A stretch of 64,000 bases of DNA. Origin: Pseudonocardia nematodicida. GTDB taxonomy: Bacteria; Actinomycetota; Actinomycetes; Mycobacteriales; Pseudonocardiaceae. Positions 58,819-64,000 of the stretch are shown in pieces. The stretch spans positions 38,357-102,356 of the forward strand of contig NZ_JBEDNQ010000016.1 in NCBI RefSeq assembly GCF_040105385.1, written 5' to 3'. Within the stretch, counting starts at the first letter, position 1. Each line of letters begins with the position of its first letter. The position numbers and the translations under genes are program-made. The notes beneath the pieces are model-generated. The model did not search any database. It saw only the letters and a list, made by a program, of their open reading frames with translations, and was not told the DNA's origin.

Positions 58819-58850
58819 CCACCCCGACGTCGATGAAGGAGAGCCCGTGA
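58815..58850 (+). CDS. 11-codon coupling mini-ORF between cysH and cysD
   Basis: ATG overlaps the cysH TGA (ATGA), and its TGA overlaps the cysD GTG (GTGA), so the 28-nt gap between the two genes is exactly covered by a translatable frame (MTTPTSMKESP). This would let terminating ribosomes scan from cysH to cysD without leaving. cysD has its own GAAGGAG site inside the mini-ORF. Whether the peptide is made is unknown. Confidence 0.35.
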   Translation: MTTPTSMKESP

Positions 58851-59761
58851 CCACCGCTGTCACGACCCCGACGCTGGACGCGCTCGACGCACTGGAGTCC
58901 GAGGCGATCCACGTCTTCCGCGAGGTCGCCGGCGAGTTCGACCGCCCGGTGATCCTCTTCTCCGGTGGCAAGGACTCGACGCTGCTGGTGCACCTGGCGG
59001 TGAAGGCGTTCGCGCCGGCCCCCGTGCCGTTCGGGCTGCTGCACGTCGACACCGGGCACAACTACCCGGAGGTCATCGAGTTCCGGGACCGGATCGCCGC
59101 GCAGCTGGGCCTTCGCCTGGAGGTCGCGCGGGTCGAGGACTACCTCGCCGACGGCCGGCTGGTCGAGCGCGCCGACGGCACCCGCAACCCGCTGCAGACC
59201 CAGCCGCTGCTCGACGCCATCGCCGAGCACCGGTTCGACGCCGTGTTCGGCGGCGGGCGCAGGGACGAGGAGCGCGCCCGGGCCAAGGAGCGGATCATGT
59301 CGCTGCGCGACGCGTTCGGCCGCTGGGACCCGCGCAAGCAGCGCCCCGAGCTGTGGAACCTCTACAACGGACGGCACGCCCCCGGCGAGCACGTCCGGGT
59401 GTTCCCGATCTCGAACTGGACCGAGCTCGACGTCTGGCGCTACATCCGCCGGGAGAACATCGAGCTCCCGTCCATCTACTACTCCCACCAGCGGCCGGTG
59501 TTCCGCCGCGACGGGATGTGGCTGGCCGAGGGCCCGTGGGGCGGCCCGCGCGACGGGGAGACCCTCGAGACCCGCTCGGTGCGCTACCGCACCGTCGGCG
59601 ACGGCTCGTGCACCGGCGCCGTCGAGTCGACCGCGTCCACTCTGGACGAGGTGATCGACGAGGTGACCGCGTCCCGGCTGACCGAGCGCGGCGCCACCCG
59701 GGCCGACGACCGGCTGTCCGAGGCCGCCATGGAGGACCGCAAGAAGGAAGGCTACTTCTGA
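58847..59761 (+). CDS. cysD: Sulfate adenylyltransferase subunit 2
   Basis: 304 residues from GTG 58847 with GAAGGAG upstream. PP-loop motif VILFSGGKDSTLLVHLAVKAF, then LLHVDTGHNYPEVIEFRD, FDAVFGGGRRDEERARAKERIMSLRD and the C-terminal ETLETRSVRYRTVGDGSCTGAVES...MEDRKKEGYF, all CysD hallmarks. It adenylates sulfate with ATP to APS, energised by CysN. Its stop overlaps the cysN ATG by 1 nt (TGATG). Confidence 0.96.
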   Translation: MTTAVTTPTLDALDALESEAIHVFREVAGEFDRPVILFSGGKDSTLLVHLAVKAFAPAPVPFGLLHVDTGHNYPEVIEFRDRIAAQLGLRLEVARVEDYLADGRLVERADGTRNPLQTQPLLDAIAEHRFDAVFGGGRRDEERARAKERIMSLRDAFGRWDPRKQRPELWNLYNGRHAPGEHVRVFPISNWTELDVWRYIRRENIELPSIYYSHQRPVFRRDGMWLAEGPWGGPRDGETLETRSVRYRTVGDGSCTGAVESTASTLDEVIDEVTASRLTERGATRADDRLSEAAMEDRKKEGYF

Positions 59762-61041
59762 TGGGGCGTGACCTTCTCCGGTTCGCGACGGCCGGCTCGG
59801 TGGACGACGGCAAGTCCACCCTGGTCGGACGCCTGCTCTACGACACCAAGTCGGTGCTCGCCGACCAGATCGAGGCCGTCGAGCGCGCCTCGGTCGACAA
59901 GGGAATGTCCACACCGGACCTCTCCCTGCTGGTCGACGGCCTGCGCGCCGAGCGCGAGCAGGGCATCACGATCGACGTCGCCTACCGCTACTTCGGCACG
60001 CCGACCCGGGAGTTCGTGCTCGCCGACACCCCGGGCCACGTGCAGTACACCCGCAACACCGTCACCGGGGCCTCCACCGCCGAGCTGGCGGTGCTGCTGG
60101 TCGACGCCCGCAACGGCGTCGTCGCCCAGACCCGCCGGCACGCCGCGGTGCTGTCGCTGCTGCGCGTCCCGCGCCTGGTGCTCGCGATCAACAAGATCGA
60201 CCTCATCGACTACGACGAGGACAAGATCCGCACGATCGCCGCCGAGTTCTCCGAGCTCACCCGCTCGCTGGGCTTCGACGACGCGTCGATCGAGGTCATC
60301 CCGCTCTCCGCGCTGGTCGGCGACAACGTCGCGTTCCGGAGCGCGCACACCCCCTGGTACGACGGCCCGACGCTGCTCGAGCACCTGGAGTCGGTGCCCG
60401 TGGAGGGACCGGACGCCGACGCCCCGTTCCGGATGCCGGTCCAGTACGTGATCCGTCCCCGGACCGAGCAGCTGCACGACTACCGGGGTTACGCGGGCCA
60501 GGTCGCGTCGGGCACCGTCCGGGCCGGCGACGAGGTCGTCGTCCTGCCCGAGGGGCAGCGCACCACGGTCTCCGAGGTCCGCACCGCCGACGGCCCGCTC
60601 GACGCCGCGAGCGCCGGGCTGAGCGTCACCGTGCTGCTGACCGACGACATCGACGCCCCGCGCGGCGCGCTGATCGCCACCGCGGCCGATGCGCCGGAGG
60701 TCGTCTCCGAGCTCGACGCGACGCTGTGCTGGCTCGCCGAGAAGCCGCTGACGCCGGGCGCCCGGCTGCTGCTCAAGCACGGCACCCGCACCACGCAGGT
60801 GATCGTCGGCGGGCTGGCGTCCCGGCTGGACACCGAGACGGTGTCCTACACCGACGCCCCGGAGCGGCTGGAGATCAACGACATCGGGCGGGTGACGCTG
60901 CGCGTCGCCGACCCGCTGCCCGTCGACCCCTACGCCCGGATCCGGACGACCGGCGGGTTCCTGCTGATCGACCCGCCGACCGGCAACACCCTCGCCGCCG
61001 GTCTCGTCGGCGACCCGCTGGCGGCGGTCTCCGCCGGCTGA
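59761..61041 (+). CDS. cysN: Sulfate adenylyltransferase subunit 1 (GTPase)
   Basis: 426 residues. EF-Tu-like GTPase with G1 GSVDDGKSTLVGRLLYD, G2/G3 region REQGITIDVAYRYFGTPTREFVLADTPGHVQYTRN and G4 INKIDLIDYDED, followed by two beta-barrel domains. It ends without an APS kinase domain, matching a pathway that uses APS directly through the cluster-type CysH. A strong hairpin 14 nt after the stop ends the operon. Confidence 0.95.
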   Translation: MGRDLLRFATAGSVDDGKSTLVGRLLYDTKSVLADQIEAVERASVDKGMSTPDLSLLVDGLRAEREQGITIDVAYRYFGTPTREFVLADTPGHVQYTRNTVTGASTAELAVLLVDARNGVVAQTRRHAAVLSLLRVPRLVLAINKIDLIDYDEDKIRTIAAEFSELTRSLGFDDASIEVIPLSALVGDNVAFRSAHTPWYDGPTLLEHLESVPVEGPDADAPFRMPVQYVIRPRTEQLHDYRGYAGQVASGTVRAGDEVVVLPEGQRTTVSEVRTADGPLDAASAGLSVTVLLTDDIDAPRGALIATAADAPEVVSELDATLCWLAEKPLTPGARLLLKHGTRTTQVIVGGLASRLDTETVSYTDAPERLEINDIGRVTLRVADPLPVDPYARIRTTGGFLLIDPPTGNTLAAGLVGDPLAAVSAG

Positions 61042-61054
61042 GCGGCGTGCACCC

Positions 61055-61087
61055 CGGGCCCCATCGCGTACGGCGCGGTGGGGCCCG
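61055..61087 (+). terminator. Terminator of the sulfate assimilation operon
   Basis: Perfect 9-bp arms CGGGCCCCA (61055-61063) and TGGGGCCCG (61079-61087), with additional CGCG pairing in the loop, 14 nt after the cysN stop. It separates cysN from the following leader-peptide/exporter unit. Confidence 0.75.
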
Positions 61088-61134
61088 TCGCTATCGGGCG
61101 GCCGCCGTCGCCCCCCGAGCCTCTCCACCCCGGG

Positions 61135-61144
61135 TGTCCGGACA
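61135..61144. promoter_or_regulatory. TGTCCGGACA palindrome upstream of leader-peptide unit 1
   Basis: Perfect 10-bp palindrome, 33 nt before the -35 box of the unit 1 promoter. The same 10-mer precedes unit 2 (62365-62374), and the 8-bp core GTCCGGAC also occurs at 56035-56042 ahead of the cys operon. Candidate regulator site. Confidence 0.45.
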
Positions 61145-61177
61145 GGTTCCGGCCCGTCCCGCCCGCCGGACACCGAG

Positions 61178-61206
61178 TTGTCGCGACCGGTGGACCGACT
61201 CACGAT
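61178..61206 (+). promoter_or_regulatory. Promoter of leader-peptide unit 1
   Basis: TTGTCG (61178-61183), 17-nt spacer, CACGAT (61201-61206). The ATG of the short ORF is 7 nt downstream of the -10, where transcription should start. The same boxes, spacer length and start distance recur at 62399-62427. Confidence 0.65.
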
Positions 61207-61212
61207 GGAACG

Positions 61213-61365
61213 ATGCAGGACGCCACCGACCGCGCCGACCGGACGCCCCCGTCCGGCCGCTCGGCGTCGGCTCCCGCGGTCTCCTGGCACCTCGTCGCGC
61301 ACCTCGAGCGCTTCTGGCCCTCGCGCCGCCTCGACGCCTTCGACGAGTTCTGTCGCCCCTGCTGA
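61213..61365 (+). CDS. 50-residue leaderless peptide with C-terminal FWPSRR..AFDEFC motif (copy 1)
   Basis: The N-terminal 25 residues are polar and variable. The conserved end reads HLVAHLERFWPSRRLDAFDEFCRPC, with Cys at positions 47 and 50 directly before the stop. No ribosome-binding site: the ATG lies at the predicted transcription start. It precedes the TauE/SafE exporter by 73 nt. Copy 2 (62434-62574) keeps 17 of 21 residues from LV to FC, and the DNA 61291-61354 matches 62488-62551 at 57 of 64 positions. Interpreted as a sulfur-responsive leader peptide. I do not know a described family with this motif. Confidence 0.75.
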   Translation: MQDATDRADRTPPSGRSASAPAVSWHLVAHLERFWPSRRLDAFDEFCRPC

Positions 61366-61380
61366 GACTCCGCCTGCCAC

Positions 61381-61416
61381 CCCGCTCGTTCCGGCGGGTC
61401 ACCTGTCGTGCCCGCC
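61381..61416 (+). promoter_or_regulatory. Mutually exclusive hairpins between leader peptide 1 and the TauE gene
   Basis: CCCGC (61381-61385) can pair with GCGGG (61394-61398), while GGCGGG (61393-61398) can instead pair with CCCGCC (61411-61416), just ahead of the exporter start. Competing stems after a short Cys-ending ORF resemble an attenuation switch. No T tract follows. Confidence 0.4.
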
Positions 61417-61438
61417 GCCACCTCACCAGGGATCACTC

Positions 61439-62344
61439 GTGCGCACGCTCATCGTCTTCGCGATCGTCGGCTTCGCCGCCCAGATGGTCGACGGCGCCCT
61501 CGGCATGGCCTACGGCGTCACCTCGACGTCGCTGCTGCTGGTCGCCGGCATCAACCCGGCCACCGCCAGCGCCTCGGTGCACCTCGCCGAGGTCGGCACC
61601 ACGCTGGCCTCCGGTGCCGCGCACTGGCGGTTCGGCAACGTCGACTGGAAGCTGGTGCTCAAGCTCGGCGTCCCCGGCGCGGTCGGCGCCTTCCTCGGCG
61701 CGACGATGCTGTCGGCGCTGTCCACCGAGTCCGCCGCCCCGTACATGGCCGGCATCCTGCTCGCGCTGGGCGTCTACATCCTGCTGCGCTTCTCGATCCG
61801 CCCGCCGAAGGTCGCGACGGCCCGGCGGTCCCCGCACGGCGCGCGGTTCCTGTCCCCGCTCGGCCTGGTCGCCGGCTTCGTCGACGCCTCCGGCGGTGGC
61901 GGCTGGGGCCCGGTGTCCACCCCGGCCCTGCTCGGCGCCGGCAAGACCGCGCCGCGCACCGTCGTCGGCTCGGTCGACACCTCGGAGTTCATGGTCGCCG
62001 TCGCCGCCAGCATCGGGTTCCTGATCGGGCTGGGCCACGAGGTGCTCGACCCGTACACGATCGGCGGCCTGCTGATCGGCGGCGTGCTCGCCGCGCCGCT
62101 CGCGGCCTGGCTGGTCACGAAGATCCCCGCGCCGGTGCTGGGCACCGCGGTCGGCGGGATCATCATCCTGACCAACGCGCGCACCATCCTGCGCACCCTG
62201 GAGGTGGGCACCGCCACGACCGTCGCCACCTACGTGGTGGTCGTCGCCGCGTGGATCGCCGCGATCTCGGTCGCCGTCACCCGGCTGCGCCGCAGCCGCG
62301 ACGAGGGCGCCGCGCAGCCCGAGGAGGTCGGCGCGCAGCCCTGA
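61439..62344 (+). CDS. TauE/SafE-family sulfite/sulfonate exporter
   Basis: 301 residues from GTG 61439. About eight hydrophobic helices. IVGFAAQMVDGALGMAYGVTSTSLLLVAGINPATASASVHLAEVGTTLASGAAHWRFGNVDWKL is the first TauE half. The second, VAGFVDASGGGGWGPVSTPALLGAGKTAPRTVVGSVDTSEF, has the repeat GxxxGxGGG pattern. Family members export sulfite, sulfoacetate or other sulfur anions. It lies just after the sulfate assimilation genes and behind leader peptide 1, supporting a role in relieving excess sulfite or sulfide. Confidence 0.92.
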   Translation: MRTLIVFAIVGFAAQMVDGALGMAYGVTSTSLLLVAGINPATASASVHLAEVGTTLASGAAHWRFGNVDWKLVLKLGVPGAVGAFLGATMLSALSTESAAPYMAGILLALGVYILLRFSIRPPKVATARRSPHGARFLSPLGLVAGFVDASGGGGWGPVSTPALLGAGKTAPRTVVGSVDTSEFMVAVAASIGFLIGLGHEVLDPYTIGGLLIGGVLAAPLAAWLVTKIPAPVLGTAVGGIIILTNARTILRTLEVGTATTVATYVVVVAAWIAAISVAVTRLRRSRDEGAAQPEEVGAQP

Positions 62345-62364
62345 CCGACCACCGGCGACGCGGT

Positions 62365-62374
62365 TGTCCGGACA
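62365..62374. promoter_or_regulatory. TGTCCGGACA palindrome upstream of leader-peptide unit 2
   Basis: Identical 10-mer to 61135-61144, 24 nt before the -35 box of unit 2. Confidence 0.45.
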
Positions 62375-62398
62375 GTCGTCCGCCGGGTGGACGCCCGG

Positions 62399-62427
62399 TT
62401 GTCCTGATCGTGCTCGCCGCTCACGAT
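62399..62427 (+). promoter_or_regulatory. Promoter of leader-peptide unit 2
   Basis: TTGTCC (62399-62404), 17-nt spacer, CACGAT (62422-62427), with the GTG of the short ORF 7 nt downstream, exactly as in unit 1. Only the boxes and CTCACGAT context are conserved; the spacer is not. Confidence 0.65.
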
Positions 62428-62433
62428 TGCCGG

Positions 62434-62574
62434 GTGAGGTGTTCGGACTCCCGTGCCGGTGCGACGCACCCGGCCGCCGCCGGGCACCTCGTCGTGCACC
62501 TCGAGGAGTTCTGGCCGTCGCGCCGCCCCGCCGCCTTCGACGAGTTCTGTCCGGGCACCGGCCCGCGCCGCTGA
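62434..62574 (+). CDS. 46-residue leaderless peptide with FWPSRR..AFDEFC motif (copy 2)
   Basis: GTG 62434 at the predicted transcription start, no ribosome-binding site. N-terminal half differs from copy 1 and carries an extra Cys at position 3. The conserved end reads HLVVHLEEFWPSRRPAAFDEFC followed by GTGPRR. Both copies also keep the inverted pair CTCGTCG...CGACGAG flanking the motif (62488-62494 and 62538-62544 here), so the RNA can fold back. It precedes a unit of a mini-ORF, a 55-residue membrane peptide and a YeiH-type exporter. Confidence 0.72.
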   Translation: MRCSDSRAGATHPAAAGHLVVHLEEFWPSRRPAAFDEFCPGTGPRR

Positions 62575-62627
62575 CCCGCGCGCGGCCGGTCCACGCCCAC
62601 GCGTCCGAACTCCTCGAAGGAACTCCC

Positions 62628-62663
62628 GTGATCCGCATGCCCCGCACCGGGGGGCGCTCATGA
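62628..62663 (+). CDS. 11-codon mini-ORF coupled to the small membrane protein
   Basis: GTG 62628 behind a strong GAAGGAA site (VIRMPRTGGRS). Its TGA overlaps the ATG of the 55-residue gene (ATGA), which has no site of its own. It therefore appears to supply ribosomes to the next gene. The preceding TCCTcgaAGGA could form a small stem over the site. Confidence 0.4.
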   Translation: MIRMPRTGGRS

Positions 62664-62827
62664 GCGCGCCCGGCACCCCCTCCGACCCCGAGCCCGACCC
62701 CGTCGGCGAGGAGGTCTCCACCCAGCGTCGCCTCGCCCTCAACGAGGACTGGGCGGCCACGATCGTCGGCCTGCTGCTGCTCGTCCTGGTCCTCGCCGGA
62801 CTCTGGCCCGGGTGGCTGGTCCCGTGA
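62660..62827 (+). CDS. 55-residue single-helix membrane protein, probable split N-terminal helix of the YeiH exporter
   Basis: Polar acidic N-terminus (SDPEPDPVGEEVS), then LNEDWAATIVGLLLLVLVLAG as one transmembrane helix. The EDW...IG start recalls the first helix of longer YeiH/putative sulfate exporter proteins. The gene overlaps the exporter GTG by 4 nt (GTGA). I infer a split subunit that completes the transporter. It may instead be an independent small membrane regulator. Confidence 0.6.
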   Translation: MSAPGTPSDPEPDPVGEEVSTQRRLALNEDWAATIVGLLLLVLVLAGLWPGWLVP

Positions 62828-63924
62828 CCGACCAGCAGACGACGACCCGCTCGACGACGGCGTGGGCGCTCGGCGGCGTCGCCGTCGTCCTGGCCATCGG
62901 CGCGCTCGTCCGCTTCCTGGAACAGACCGTCCCGGACGCCGCCGAGGGCACCGCCTGGGCCGAGATCGCCGGGGCGATCGAGTACCCGGTCTACGCGATC
63001 CTGCTCGGCCTGCTCGGCAACGTGCTGCTCACCGTCACCGGGCTGCGCGAGCGGCTCTCCGGCGGCTTCCGTACCGAGTTCTTCATCAAGACCGGGCTGG
63101 TCCTGCTCGGCGCCTCGATCGACTTCTCGGTGATCGTCGGCGCCGCCGGGCCCGCGGTGCTGCAGGCGTTCGTCCTGATCACGGTGGTGTTCGGGTTCAC
63201 GTGGTGGCTGGCCGGGAAGCTCGGCGTGGACGACAAGCTGCGCGCGTTACTGGCGTCCGCGGTGTCGATCTGCGGGGTCAGCGCCGCGATCGCCGCGGCC
63301 GGTGCGGTGCAGGCGAAGAAGGAACAGCTCGCCTACACCGCCAGCCTGGTGATCATCTTCGCGCTGCCGTCGATCTTCCTGCTGCCCGCCGCGGTGCAGG
63401 CGATGGGCCTGTCCCCCGCCGTCGCCGGTGCCTGGATCGGCGGCAACATCGACACCACCGCGGCGGTCAGCGCGGCCGGGGCGATCGTCGGCGAGGAGGC
63501 GCTGCAGATCGCCACCATCGTCAAGACCACGCAGAACGCGCTGCTCGGCGTGGTCGCGGTGGCGCTCACCGCCTACTTCGCGCTGAAGGTCGAGCGCGCC
63601 GGGGCCGCGACGCGTCCGGGGCTGCGCGACTTCTGGGAGCGGTTCCCGAAGTTCGTGCTCGGCTTCCTGGCCGCCTCGGTCGTCGCGACCGTCTTCGTCG
63701 CCGCGGTGGGCGAGGACGTGGCCGACCCGCTGATCAGCGACGTCAACGCGTTCCGGACGACGTTCCTGATCCTCGCGTTCGTCTCGATCGGGCTGGAGTT
63801 CCGGGTCGCGCCGCTGCGCGAGGCCGGCTGGCGGCCGATCGGGGTGTTCGCCGCCGCGACCGGGATGAACCTGGCCGTCGGCCTGGGCCTGGCCGTGCTG
63901 CTCTTCTCGAACGTCACGGTCTGA
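62824..63924 (+). CDS. YeiH-family putative sulfate/sulfur-anion exporter
   Basis: 366 residues from GTG 62824. About ten helices. EYPVYAILLGLLGNVLLTVTGLRERLSGGFRTEFFIKTGLVLLGASIDF, SICGVSAAIAAAGAVQAKKEQLAYTASLVIIF, GAWIGGNIDTTAAVSAAGAIVGEEALQIATIVKTTQNALLG are standard motifs of the YeiH (Cons_hypoth698) family, annotated as putative sulfate exporters. Coupled to the 55-residue membrane gene and placed after leader peptide 2. A 22-bp hairpin follows (63956-64000). Confidence 0.9.
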   Translation: MTDQQTTTRSTTAWALGGVAVVLAIGALVRFLEQTVPDAAEGTAWAEIAGAIEYPVYAILLGLLGNVLLTVTGLRERLSGGFRTEFFIKTGLVLLGASIDFSVIVGAAGPAVLQAFVLITVVFGFTWWLAGKLGVDDKLRALLASAVSICGVSAAIAAAGAVQAKKEQLAYTASLVIIFALPSIFLLPAAVQAMGLSPAVAGAWIGGNIDTTAAVSAAGAIVGEEALQIATIVKTTQNALLGVVAVALTAYFALKVERAGAATRPGLRDFWERFPKFVLGFLAASVVATVFVAAVGEDVADPLISDVNAFRTTFLILAFVSIGLEFRVAPLREAGWRPIGVFAAATGMNLAVGLGLAVLLFSNVTV

Positions 63925-63955
63925 CCCCACCCCAGCCGTCCCACCCCAGCCCGGA

Positions 63956-64000
63956 CTCATGGAGCTTGAGTTCGGTGGCACCGAACTCAAGCTCCATGAG
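63956..64000. terminator. Perfect 22-bp hairpin after the YeiH gene
   Basis: Arms 63956-63977 and 63979-64000 are perfect reverse complements with a 1-nt loop (core ATGGAGCTTGAGTTCGG). It lies 31 nt after the stop and ends at the window edge, so it may extend further. Same style as the element at 4977-5026: long, near-loopless, no T tract. Confidence 0.75.

Overview
The window is very GC-rich (well over 70% by eye), densely coded actinobacterial chromosome. Codon use, GTG/TTG starts, leaderless genes, a DnaJ2/HrcA pair, a SmtB-Zur pair and the Cys-type leader peptide ahead of sulfite reductase all fit. Gene order resembles the mycobacterial dnaG-dgt-glyS-smtB-zur-uppS-recO-era-ybeY-phoH-dnaJ2-hrcA block, and the sequence style suggests Pseudonocardiales (Pseudonocardia-like). 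That genus call is inference. I see no insertion sequence, prophage or CRISPR array, and one tRNA (Asn).

Layout. 1-12.4 kb is accessory and metabolic: a DHA2 efflux pump cut by the window edge, small winged-helix regulators, a YnfM-like MFS/LysR pair, a BtuF-like protein, a choline/betaine-type oxidation pair (GMC oxidoreductase + aldehyde dehydrogenase) with a divergent IclR regulator, an EspC-like + DUF1023 hydrolase pair and a TetR regulator. 12.4-18.1 kb holds a cold-shock protein, an RlmA-type methyltransferase, an ACR3-like transporter, acetyltransferases and tRNA-Asn. 18.1-21.3 kb is tam - hypothetical - dnaG. 21.3-27.5 kb holds an EamA exporter, an ECF41 sigma factor facing its carboxymuconolactone-decarboxylase partner, and an RpiR-controlled symporter/amidohydrolase unit. 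27.6-41.4 kb has an HNH lipoprotein, dgt, YdcF-like and XdhC genes, paired CNNM/CBS membrane proteins, glyS, a DUF559-like gene, smtB-zur and a Bcr/CflA pump. 41.4-56.0 kb is a long minus-strand housekeeping run from uppS to hemW, in which phoH carries a class 3 intein. 56.0-64.0 kb is sulfate assimilation (leader peptide, sulfite reductase, zinc-ribbon protein, cysH, cysD, cysN), followed by two sulfur-exporter transcription units (TauE/SafE and YeiH).

Most distinctive signal. Each exporter unit begins with the same module: a palindrome TGTCCGGACA, a TTGTCN-N17-CACGAT promoter, and a leaderless short ORF whose start codon lies exactly 7 nt after the -10 box. The two peptides share a C-terminal FWPSRR..AFDEFC motif. 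This looks like a duplicated cysteine/sulfur-responsive leader-peptide switch and is the best candidate here for an undescribed system.

Other features worth a second look are exact operator pairs for the RpiR and ECF41 regulators, several long intergenic palindromes directly downstream of stop codons, a hairpin that hides a ribosome-binding site, and several mini-ORFs coupled by 1-4 nt overlaps to the next gene.
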